Assembly (NCBI RefSeq): GCF_040196175.1
Contig: NZ_JBEFNF010000005.1
Coordinates: 1 to 64,000, forward strand
Origin: Halospina sp040196175
GTDB taxonomy: Bacteria; Pseudomonadota; Gammaproteobacteria; Pseudomonadales; Oleiphilaceae
Reading direction: 5' to 3'
DNA length: 64,000 bases
The first letter of the stretch is position 1. Each line of letters opens with the position of its first letter. Shown here one piece after another: positions 56,898 through 64,000 of the stretch. Under the pieces are notes generated by a model. It was not told the DNA's origin. It saw nothing but the letters and a program-made list of their open reading frames with translations, and did not search any database. The translations under genes were made by a program, and so were the position numbers.

Positions 56898-57670
56898 TGC
56901 GTTGCCGCGGCTTCACCCTGGTCGAATTGATCATCGTGATCATACTGCTCGGCATTGTCTCAACCATCTCTGTGCGTTTCATAACCTTCTCAACCCAGGG
57001 CGCAGTGGACACCAGCGCGCGCCAGCAGCGAGCGTTGTCCGGTATTGTCATCAGTGAGCAGATCAGCCGGGCTCTTCGAGAAGCATTGCCGACTTCTGTT
57101 CGCAGTAACGGGGACTGTATCGAATGGATGCCGGTGAAGGCCGGGTCTAACTACCTGAACCTGCCACGGGGTGCGGATCCGAGCGGTTTTGATGCCATTC
57201 CCCTGCCAAGCGGTGGATCCGAAACAGGACGAGTGGTTGTCTATGGTTACAGTGGCGATGTTTATGACCCGACCACCCCCAACCCTGGGCCTATTTCCCC
57301 GCCCGCTTCAATGGACAGTAGTGGGCGTGTTGATTTCGATGATGGCAAGAACCACCGATTCACGACCAACTCACCCAGGAAACGATTTTTCATAGTGGAC
57401 TCTCCCAAAACGCTCTGCCAAGGCGGTGAGTTTCTCTATCGCTATCAAAACTACAATATCGAGCCCACCATTGGGGCCGACCTGCCGACGTCCATGCCGA
57501 ACCGCGAGGTACTGGCGGCGAATCTGGCATCCGACTCGTTGTCGTTCGACGTGAGCCCACCCACACTGACGCGGGGGGCTATTGTTTCGGTACGCTTTAC
57601 GCTCGAGGATCCGGATTCAGAGGAAACTCTGGATGTCAGCCAGGAGGTGCAGATCCGCAATGTACCCTGA
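56897..57670 (+). CDS. mshO: MSHA prepilin MshO (GspJ-like)
   Basis: 257 residues, start overlapping the mshD stop by one base (TGATG). Very short leader MRCRG, then FTLVELIIVIILLGIVSTISVRF with Glu+5. EQISRALREALPTSVR is the GspJ-like helix; the body is large, with cysteines in GDCIEW and KTLCQGG. Minor pilin. Confidence 0.87.
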   Translation: MRCRGFTLVELIIVIILLGIVSTISVRFITFSTQGAVDTSARQQRALSGIVISEQISRALREALPTSVRSNGDCIEWMPVKAGSNYLNLPRGADPSGFDAIPLPSGGSETGRVVVYGYSGDVYDPTTPNPGPISPPASMDSSGRVDFDDGKNHRFTTNSPRKRFFIVDSPKTLCQGGEFLYRYQNYNIEPTIGADLPTSMPNREVLAANLASDSLSFDVSPPTLTRGAIVSVRFTLEDPDSEETLDVSQEVQIRNVP

Positions 57671-58073
57671 TGTCCGCTCGTTCAGATACCAGCGTGGAGC
57701 AGGGCTTCCCGTAGCCATTTTTGTGATCACGGTTCTCGCCCTGATTGCCGTTGCCATGACACAGCTCCAGCAGAGCACAGGCGCATCGATAAGCCAGCAG
57801 ATTCTTTCCCAGAGAGCGTTTTACGCAGCGGAAAGTGGGGCCCAGGTAGCTGTAACGGAGGTTCTGGGGGCTGACTGCAGCGCGGTAAAGTCCAAGCTGA
57901 ATTTTAGCAAAGGCGCCCTCTCGGGCTGCAAGGCTACGCTGTCATGTGAATCGGTCCAGGGCGATATCGATGGCGGGCCAAGCGGTGAAACGGTATTCAC
58001 GCTGACCAGTGACGGTGAATGCGGCCAGGGACCCGAGCAGGCCTCTCGTTCAGTGCAGGTGCGTGTCCGATGA
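57660..58073 (+). CDS. mshP: MSHA minor pilin-like protein MshP
   Basis: 137 residues from the ATG giving MYPDVRSF, 11 bases inside mshO, with AGGAGG about 12 bases upstream. The pilin-like helix GAGLPVAIFVITVLALIAV has no Glu at +5, as is usual for MshP and PilX/GspK-like proteins, which sit at the tip. FYAAESGAQVAVTEVL is the PilX/MshP block. Four cysteines follow. Confidence 0.85.
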   Translation: MYPDVRSFRYQRGAGLPVAIFVITVLALIAVAMTQLQQSTGASISQQILSQRAFYAAESGAQVAVTEVLGADCSAVKSKLNFSKGALSGCKATLSCESVQGDIDGGPSGETVFTLTSDGECGQGPEQASRSVQVRVR

Positions 58074-61000
58074 GAAACCGCAGCCAACCAATGACTCGAG
58101 TCCTCTGGCGTAGACCTTTCGTTTTCTGTGTCTGCTGGCTGGCTTCCGTTGTGATGTTCGCCAGCGCCGGTGTTGCTCAGGCGGCGCCGTTCGTCGGCAG
58201 TGGCTCCGGGCTGCTCGGTGCGCGCTCAATGAGACAGGCTGTTTTGCTGCTGATCAGTGTTTTGATGGCTTGTTTGTTACCGTCACAGGCCCTTGCTTGG
58301 AAGATGGAAGCGGGGACAATCACGCTGCCCTCAACCCTTTTCGGGGGAGTAGAAGACCCCTTTGACGTTTCTTTAAAACAAACGTACGAGACGCCACCTA
58401 TTGTTATTGCCATGCCGACGTGGAATGGGGGTAACCCCTCCGCACTGCGATTAGAGCAGGTGACTACCACAAGCTTCAGAGTTGCCCAGAGGGAGCCACG
58501 TTCTGAGGACGGGGCTCACCTCGGTATGACGATCCGTTATGTGGCGGTTGAGCCGGGAGTCCACGCTCTTCCTGATGGCTCGGTGGTTGAGGCCGGACGG
58601 CTTTCTTCGCGTTCGCCCAGTGGCGACGATTTCATGCAATTTAATGGTTTGCCGCCCGGTAAGCAGCGCTGGGGCAGCCACAGCTTTAGCGGGTCGTTCT
58701 CTGGCACACCAGCACTGGTTGCCGCCATTCAAACCGCGAACAATGAGACTTCTGATAGCACTGATGAGCCTTCAGATCCGTGGCTGACCACAGCGATCGA
58801 TCGCGTTGATGCGTCCGGGTTTAACTACGCTTTGGAGCGTAGTGAAGTGTTTGATCGTGCAAACGGCTCAAACTACAGGTTTGACTCTCTAGATAAGCCA
58901 GAAGCTATCGGTTACGTGGCCTTCAGTGCCATGGTAAACGGCCAATTCACCGCTACTGATAATTCCGTGGTCAATTATGAAAGCCGTTTTCTGGCGACCG
59001 CCGCCGATGGCTGGGATAATGGATGCGACGCCATAGCATTCAATACTTCTTTTTCGGAAGCGCCCATTGCCGTAGCCACCAAGAATTCGCGACGCGAGGA
59101 AGATGGTGGTTGGCTGCGCGAGTGTTGGCGCACGAGCAATGCCATCCGACTCACGATTGACGAGGACCGGTCCCAGGATCCTGAGAGAAACCACCTCGGC
59201 GAGGCGGCGGGCCTCCTTGCCTTTTCTGAGCCCTTTACGTTTGATGAGGAGATTTCCCTTGGGCCCAACCCTTTAGTCACTTATCGGATGGAAGAAGAGG
59301 AGTGGACCGGTAATTCGGGGGAAATAGAAGATGCCACGGGTAATGGACACAATGGCACGGCCGAGGGCTCGGCGGATACGGGCATCACCAGTCCTGATCC
59401 GGCCATTGGTGGTGATCCAGGCACGTGCCGCTACGGCAATCTGGCTCGGTCCGGGGATTATATTGTCGATGGTGATGCCGGTGGCTATCTGAATGGCCTC
59501 AGCCAGCTCACGGTCATGGCCTGGGTGCGCAATACGGGGGGCACTTCTGTGGATGCGGGGATCCTCAATACGGGGCCGACCGATAATAAGGATAACCGGC
59601 TGGGGCTTCGTTATGATGCCTCGGGCGCTGGCACCGGTAATACGGCCCTGATCAAGGCATCGTTGAATACGGATCAATGCGATGGGGCCAGTGATTGCAT
59701 CCAGGTCGAGACCGAAAGCGGTACCCAGAGCCAGAATGAGTGGCAACACGTGGCCCTGACCTGGCAATCCGGCGACAGGATCCGCATCTACATTGATGGC
59801 GAGGAAGTTGCCACCACCCTGGTGGAGGGCGAAGGTAATCTAGGGGGCGTTCTCGACGATGTCGACTTTCTGCGCATTGGCCAAAGTGCCAAGGGAGGCG
59901 AGGATTGGCAGGGGCAGGTCGATGAGTTCCGTATGTTCGGCAGTGCGCTGAGCGAGTCGGAGATTCAGGAGAAAAAGGATCTCACATTCCCTTGTGATGC
60001 GTTGCTGGATTCATTCGAAATTGATGTTGCGGAAGCAGCCAGTGTCTGCGAGCCGGAACCGGTGACGGTTACGGCACTGGATGCCAACGGAGATGTTGTA
60101 AGTAATTACACAGGCACGGCTGCCCTGAGCACCAGTTCAAGCAGTGGTAACTGGGCTCTCGAGTCTGGGCAAGGCACATTGTCCCCGGACCCTCACCAGG
60201 CCAACGACGGTGCAGCCAACTACAGCTTTGTTGAGGCGGATAACGGCAGTGTAAGCCTGACTTTGGCGAACGAAACAGCGGATAGCCTGACGATCACCGC
60301 GACGGACGCCAACGGTGGGCAAGCAGGAACGTCTGATCCCGTCCAGTTCCAGGAAAACGCGTTTTTAATCACCTCGGATGACAGTTTGGGGAGCGACTTC
60401 GTGGCAGGGCGCGATCACGACTTGATGGTGAAGGCTATAGGGCGGCCTGACTCAGCGAGTGACTCATGCACCCAATTGAGTGAGTATGATGGCAATATTG
60501 ATCTGAAGGGGTGGATTGAGCGTTCCGCTGATGATCCGGAGGGTGACAGTCCCGACCTGGACGGCGTCAGCACTGATTCCATGCCGAACAGCAAACCTGC
60601 GACGAATAATGTCACATTGGCTTTCAGCAATGGAGTCGCCTCACCACAGTGGCTCACCTCGGACGTGGGTCAGTATGAACTTAAGCTGGAAGACGATTCG
60701 TCCGGAATCGTGGTTGATGAGAACGGTGATCCCATTCCGGTTATGGGAGTCGGGCAGCAGTGGACGGTACGGCCATTCGGGTTCGATGTATCCGTTGCGG
60801 GTAACCCCGGTGCCTCGTCGGCTGGTGGTGACCCCTTCCAGACGGCGGGCAGGTCCTTCGATATCGCGATTCGGGCTGTGGCACACAGCAGTGGTGACGA
60901 TGCGGATGACGACGGCATCCCAGACAACCACGGAAACAACGGTCCCTCGGGCAACAAGAACCTTTCGGACAACCCCACTACCCCTGCCTTTGGGAACGGC

Positions 61001-62188
61001 CCTTCGCTGAACGTTGCGCTGACAGGCGAGATTGCAGCAGGCCCCTCTGGTGCGGACGACCCCGGCCTTTCGGGAGCCAGCTCGGCCAGCGGCTTCTCTT
61101 CGGGGCAGGCAACGGTTGCCGCTCGGTACAACGAGGTCGGGAGCATCGCCATTGCGGCGGATATCGGCGGGAGTTATCTGGGTCGCTCGGCGACGGTGAT
61201 CGGTCAGACCGGTTTCGTGGGGCGCTTCCACCCGGAACGCTTCACCGCACAGAGTTCGGACGGCAGTTTCGAAGCCCAGTGCAACGGATTTACCTACACC
61301 GGGCAGGAGCACTCTTACACCCTGGAGCCTCAGGTGCGGATCACCCCAGTGGGCTACACCAACTCCGGCACTCCCCCGGTACTCAACAACTACCGCGAGG
61401 ATTGGCAGAAACTCACGTTCAATGATGTGACCCGTGACTACCCCGGCCAGGACGACAGCAACGGGCTGGACGTCAGCGTCGCCCGGCAAGCGCCAAGCCT
61501 GGTTCCCGTGGGCAACGGGCGTATGGATTTCGTCTTTGGCAATGACGACTACACCTACACTAAGAATCCAGCGTCGAAGATCGACCCGTTCGACAGCGAT
61601 CTGCTGTTGCAGGTGACGGCGATTGACGACGGCGAAGCCCAGCTGACTTCAGACCAGAACCCGGTCGAGATCCACCCGACGGGTGTTGAGATTCGCTACG
61701 GGCGCATTCGGCTGGATAACGTTTATGGCCCGGAAAATCTGAATCTTACTCTGCCCCTTCGGGCTGAGTACTGGAAGGGTGGGCGCCTCAGGCTGAACAC
61801 TGCTGATGAAAGTACCGTCCCTACGTTGCCAAGCGGCGAGGGATGTTTTCAGTACAACCCTTGGAGTGAAACCGAGGGTGGCGATGTAAGAATCATAAGC
61901 TCGGACGTTGCAGAAAATCCTCGGACTGAAAATCCTGATAACTTCCCAGCTGTGCAGGAGTATGGGCTTGGGACTGGCGAGCCGAAAGAAGGTAATGAAA
62001 TTCTAGTGCGCTCAGCACGTGATCCAGTCAACCCCGATGACCGGCAAAGTGAGGTTGAACTGCTCAATGTGCCTGACTGGCTGAAACCTTTCGACAGTGA
62101 CGGCAATCTTCAGAACCCGAGCGCCACCGCCACCTTCGGCGTCTACCGCGGCCACGACCGCATCATCTACTGGCGGGAGGTGGAGTAG
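58070..62188 (+). CDS. mshQ: MSHA adhesin-like protein MshQ
   Basis: 1372 residues; ATG overlaps the mshP stop (ATGA). Two signal-like hydrophobic segments lie in tandem: residues 13-38 (cut after AQA) and 54-76 (from a second ATG at 58229, cut after ALA). Three H-type-lectin-like beta strands follow (TPPIVIAMPTWNGG near 108, GTPALVAAIQTANNE near 213, EAPIAVATKNSRREE near 330). A LamG-like domain spans about 403-645 (LTVMAWVRNTGG, HVALTWQSGDRIRIYIDGEEV). An Ig-like segment covers about 646-760, and the large MshQ C-terminal region (DUF6701-like, GRFHPERFTAQSSDG near 1051) runs to the end. Probably a surface or tip adhesin. Confidence 0.85.
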   Translation: MRNRSQPMTRVLWRRPFVFCVCWLASVVMFASAGVAQAAPFVGSGSGLLGARSMRQAVLLLISVLMACLLPSQALAWKMEAGTITLPSTLFGGVEDPFDVSLKQTYETPPIVIAMPTWNGGNPSALRLEQVTTTSFRVAQREPRSEDGAHLGMTIRYVAVEPGVHALPDGSVVEAGRLSSRSPSGDDFMQFNGLPPGKQRWGSHSFSGSFSGTPALVAAIQTANNETSDSTDEPSDPWLTTAIDRVDASGFNYALERSEVFDRANGSNYRFDSLDKPEAIGYVAFSAMVNGQFTATDNSVVNYESRFLATAADGWDNGCDAIAFNTSFSEAPIAVATKNSRREEDGGWLRECWRTSNAIRLTIDEDRSQDPERNHLGEAAGLLAFSEPFTFDEEISLGPNPLVTYRMEEEEWTGNSGEIEDATGNGHNGTAEGSADTGITSPDPAIGGDPGTCRYGNLARSGDYIVDGDAGGYLNGLSQLTVMAWVRNTGGTSVDAGILNTGPTDNKDNRLGLRYDASGAGTGNTALIKASLNTDQCDGASDCIQVETESGTQSQNEWQHVALTWQSGDRIRIYIDGEEVATTLVEGEGNLGGVLDDVDFLRIGQSAKGGEDWQGQVDEFRMFGSALSESEIQEKKDLTFPCDALLDSFEIDVAEAASVCEPEPVTVTALDANGDVVSNYTGTAALSTSSSSGNWALESGQGTLSPDPHQANDGAANYSFVEADNGSVSLTLANETADSLTITATDANGGQAGTSDPVQFQENAFLITSDDSLGSDFVAGRDHDLMVKAIGRPDSASDSCTQLSEYDGNIDLKGWIERSADDPEGDSPDLDGVSTDSMPNSKPATNNVTLAFSNGVASPQWLTSDVGQYELKLEDDSSGIVVDENGDPIPVMGVGQQWTVRPFGFDVSVAGNPGASSAGGDPFQTAGRSFDIAIRAVAHSSGDDADDDGIPDNHGNNGPSGNKNLSDNPTTPAFGNGPSLNVALTGEIAAGPSGADDPGLSGASSASGFSSGQATVAARYNEVGSIAIAADIGGSYLGRSATVIGQTGFVGRFHPERFTAQSSDGSFEAQCNGFTYTGQEHSYTLEPQVRITPVGYTNSGTPPVLNNYREDWQKLTFNDVTRDYPGQDDSNGLDVSVARQAPSLVPVGNGRMDFVFGNDDYTYTKNPASKIDPFDSDLLLQVTAIDDGEAQLTSDQNPVEIHPTGVEIRYGRIRLDNVYGPENLNLTLPLRAEYWKGGRLRLNTADESTVPTLPSGEGCFQYNPWSETEGGDVRIISSDVAENPRTENPDNFPAVQEYGLGTGEPKEGNEILVRSARDPVNPDDRQSEVELLNVPDWLKPFDSDGNLQNPSATATFGVYRGHDRIIYWREVE

Positions 62189-62191
62189 GGG

Positions 62192-63616
62192 TTAATCCTC
62201 CTGCTCCGCCTCGTTTTCCATACCCAGCTCCTTGATCTTGCGCGTCAGCGTATTCCGCCCCCACCCAAGCAGGTTCGCTGCATCCCGCCGCCGGCCGCCG
62301 GTGTGCTTAAGGGCGGTTTCGATCATGATGCGCTCGAACTCCGGCAGGGCGGTGTCCAGGATCGGGTGCTTGCCTTGTTTCAGTGCACGGTCGGCCCAGT
62401 CCCGGAGCTGCTCCTGCCAGCTGCCGGCACTGCTGCCGGCTTCTTCCTGCTCCAGCAGTTCACGGGGCAGATCGTTCACATGGATCTCGCGGCCGGAGGC
62501 CATCACAGTCAGCCAGCGGCACACGTTCTCCAGCTGGCGCACGTTGCCGGGCCAGGGCAGGGTGCTGAGGTAGTTTTCGGTGTCCTCTTTGAGGATCTTC
62601 GGTTCCACATTCAGCTCACGCGCCGCCTGTTTTAGGAAATGGCGCATCAGCAGGGGAATGTCTTCGCGGCGCTCGCTGAGCGTTGGCAGATGCACCCGGA
62701 TGACATTGAGCCGGTGGAACAGGTCTTCGCGGAAGCTGCCTTCGCGCACCCGGTGTTCCAGGTCCTGGTGGGTGGCAGCGATGATGCGCACGTCCACCCG
62801 CACCGGGGTGGCGCCGCCCACGCGGTAGAACTCGCCATCCGCCAGAACGCGCAGCAGGCGGGTCTGGGTATCCGCCGGCATATCGCCGATCTCGTCCAGG
62901 AAAAGCGTACCGCCGTTGGATTGCTCAAAACGGCCCTGCCGGCCGGCGTTGGCGCCGGTGAAAGCGCCTTTTTCGTGGCCGAACAGCTCGGACTCGATCA
63001 GATCCTTAGGGATGGCCGCCATGTTCAGCGCTACAAAAGGCCCGCCTGAGCGTGGACTGTGGTTGTGCAGTGCACGCGCCACCAGTTCCTTGCCGGTGCC
63101 GCTTTCGCCGTTGATGAGCACCGTGATATTGGAGTGGGAGAGGCGGCCGATGGCGCGGAACACCTCCTGCATTGCTGGGGCTTCACCAATGATTTCGGCG
63201 TTTTCGCCCGCGGCTTCGGCTTCCCGCTCTTTGGCGCTTGAGCGCTGTTCGCGGCCATGGTCAATGGCGCGCTGGATGAGTGACAGCGCCTCGTCCACAT
63301 CAAAGGGTTTGGGAAGGTACTCAAACGCGCCAGTCTGGTAGGAGGAGACCGCGCTGTCCAGGTCCGAGTGGGCCGTCATGATGATGACCGGCACCATGGG
63401 GAATCGCTCACTGATGGAGCGAAGCAGGGTGATGCCGTCGATGCCGGGCATGCGGATGTCGCTGATGATGGCATCAGGGTGCGTCTGTTCGAGCCGTTCC
63501 AGAATGCCTTCGCCGCTTTCAAAGCTGACCGTTTCCATGCCTGCGCGGCTCAGCGCGCGCTCCAGCACCCAGCGGATGCTGCGGTCGTCGTCGATGATCC
63601 AGACAGTGGCACTCAT
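62192..63616 (-). CDS. glnG: nitrogen regulation response regulator GlnG (NtrC)
   Basis: 474 residues from the ATG giving MSATVWIIDDD; it overlaps the glnL stop as ATGA. Receiver domain 1-120 with phospho-acceptor Asp53 in IISDIRMPG. Sigma-54 AAA+ domain with Walker A GESGTGKE, the GAFTGA loop in HEKGAFTGA, and Walker B GGTLFLDEIGD. Fis-type helix-turn-helix at the C-terminus (GRRRDAANLLGWGRNTLTRKI). Activates nitrogen-limitation genes when phosphorylated by GlnL. Ends three bases from mshQ, convergent. Confidence 0.96.
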   Translation of the reverse strand: MSATVWIIDDDRSIRWVLERALSRAGMETVSFESGEGILERLEQTHPDAIISDIRMPGIDGITLLRSISERFPMVPVIIMTAHSDLDSAVSSYQTGAFEYLPKPFDVDEALSLIQRAIDHGREQRSSAKEREAEAAGENAEIIGEAPAMQEVFRAIGRLSHSNITVLINGESGTGKELVARALHNHSPRSGGPFVALNMAAIPKDLIESELFGHEKGAFTGANAGRQGRFEQSNGGTLFLDEIGDMPADTQTRLLRVLADGEFYRVGGATPVRVDVRIIAATHQDLEHRVREGSFREDLFHRLNVIRVHLPTLSERREDIPLLMRHFLKQAARELNVEPKILKEDTENYLSTLPWPGNVRQLENVCRWLTVMASGREIHVNDLPRELLEQEEAGSSAGSWQEQLRDWADRALKQGKHPILDTALPEFERIMIETALKHTGGRRRDAANLLGWGRNTLTRKIKELGMENEAEQED

Positions 63617-64000
63617 TCGGAGGCCTCCAGGGGCAGAAAGATGATAAACCGGGTGCAGCCGGGCTGGCTCTCGCATTCCACCAGGCCCTGGTGCTGCCCC
63701 ACGATGCTCTGGGTAATGGCCAGCCCGAGGCCGGTGCCGTCGGGCCGGCCGCTGATCATGGGGTAGAAAATGTTCGGCTGAAGCTCGCGCGGAATGCCTG
63801 GTCCGTTGTCGATGATGTCGACGCGGCAGACCAGCCGGTGGCGTTTGTGGCCAATGGTGAACTGGCGCAGCGCCCGGGTGCGCATGGTGATGGTGGGGGC
63901 CGCATCCTTGGGCGGATGCTTTGAGAGCACATCCAGGGCATTGCGGGTGATGTTCAGAATCGCCTGGATGAGCTGCTCGCGGTCGCCCATGAATTCGGGG
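63613..64000 (-). CDS. glnL: nitrogen regulation sensor kinase GlnL (NtrB), C-terminal part
   Basis: The last 129 codons; the N-terminal PAS and His-box part lies beyond the window. The ATP-binding domain is seen: N box LIQAILNITRNALDVL, G1 DNGPGIP, and G2 DGTGLGLAITQSIV. Together with GlnG it forms the NtrB/NtrC two-component system, controlled by PII. Stop overlaps the glnG start. Confidence 0.95.
   Translation of the reverse strand, partial: PEFMGDREQLIQAILNITRNALDVLSKHPPKDAAPTITMRTRALRQFTIGHKRHRLVCRVDIIDNGPGIPRELQPNIFYPMISGRPDGTGLGLAITQSIVGQHQGLVECESQPGCTRFIIFLPLEASE

Overview
The window is a stretch of gammaproteobacterial chromosome. The gene order 5S rRNA, birA, coaX, tRNA-Thr/Tyr/Gly/Thr, tufB, tRNA-Trp, secE, nusG, rplKAJL, rpoBC, rpsL, rpsG, fusA, tufA, then the S10, spc and alpha ribosomal operons and uvrA, a YajR-like MFS gene and ssb, is typical of marine and pseudomonad-like Gammaproteobacteria. 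Acidic tails on L17 and in the RpoA linker, together with an MSHA pilus locus, suggest a marine or halotolerant organism of the Marinobacter/Oceanospirillales kind. No 16S sequence is present, so this placement is inference.

Layout. (1) 1-119: 3' end of a 5S rRNA gene and the rRNA operon terminator. (2) 273-4155: three tightly packed genes for exported proteins of unknown function, all carrying the same short motif just after the signal peptide; the third has about six internal repeats. (3) 4213-6094: birA, coaX and a small membrane-anchored ORF that looks like the remnant of a SPOR-domain gene. (4) 6125-24260: four tRNAs and tufB, tRNA-Trp, secE-nusG, the rplKAJL-rpoBC operon with its leaders, and the str operon ending in a second, apparently identical tuf copy and a strong terminator. 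(5) 24309-38073: S10, spc and alpha operons (30 genes including rpmJ), with clear promoters before rpsJ and before rpsM and a terminator after rplQ. (6) 38072-42971: uvrA divergent from a YajR-like transporter, then ssb. (7) 43033-62188: an MSHA (mannose-sensitive haemagglutinin-type) type IV pilus locus: mshI, a PilN-like gene, mshJ, K, L, M, N, E, G; then, on the opposite strand, an O-antigen-ligase/PglL-type glycosyltransferase; then prepilins mshB, A, C, D, O, P and the giant adhesin-like mshQ. (8) 62192-64000: glnG (ntrC) and the 3' part of glnL (ntrB) on the minus strand.

How it works together. Regions 3-5 are housekeeping: translation factors, RNA polymerase core and ribosomal proteins in conserved operons, with intergenic hairpins where autogenous regulation is known in relatives. 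Region 7 encodes almost a whole surface pilus machine: inner-membrane alignment complex (MshI, PilN-like, MshJ, MshK), outer-membrane secretin (MshL), ATPases (MshM, MshE), platform (MshG), pilins, and a tip/adhesin candidate (MshQ). The inserted ligase is a candidate pilin glycosylase.

Most worth a second look: the exported three-gene cluster next to the rRNA operon, the ligase embedded antisense in the MSHA locus beside a pilin with a Ser/Ala/Pro-rich tail, the Ala/Pro/Glu-rich insert in the zinc-binding region of MshE, and the tandem signal peptides of MshQ. No CRISPR array, insertion sequence, prophage or attachment site was seen.
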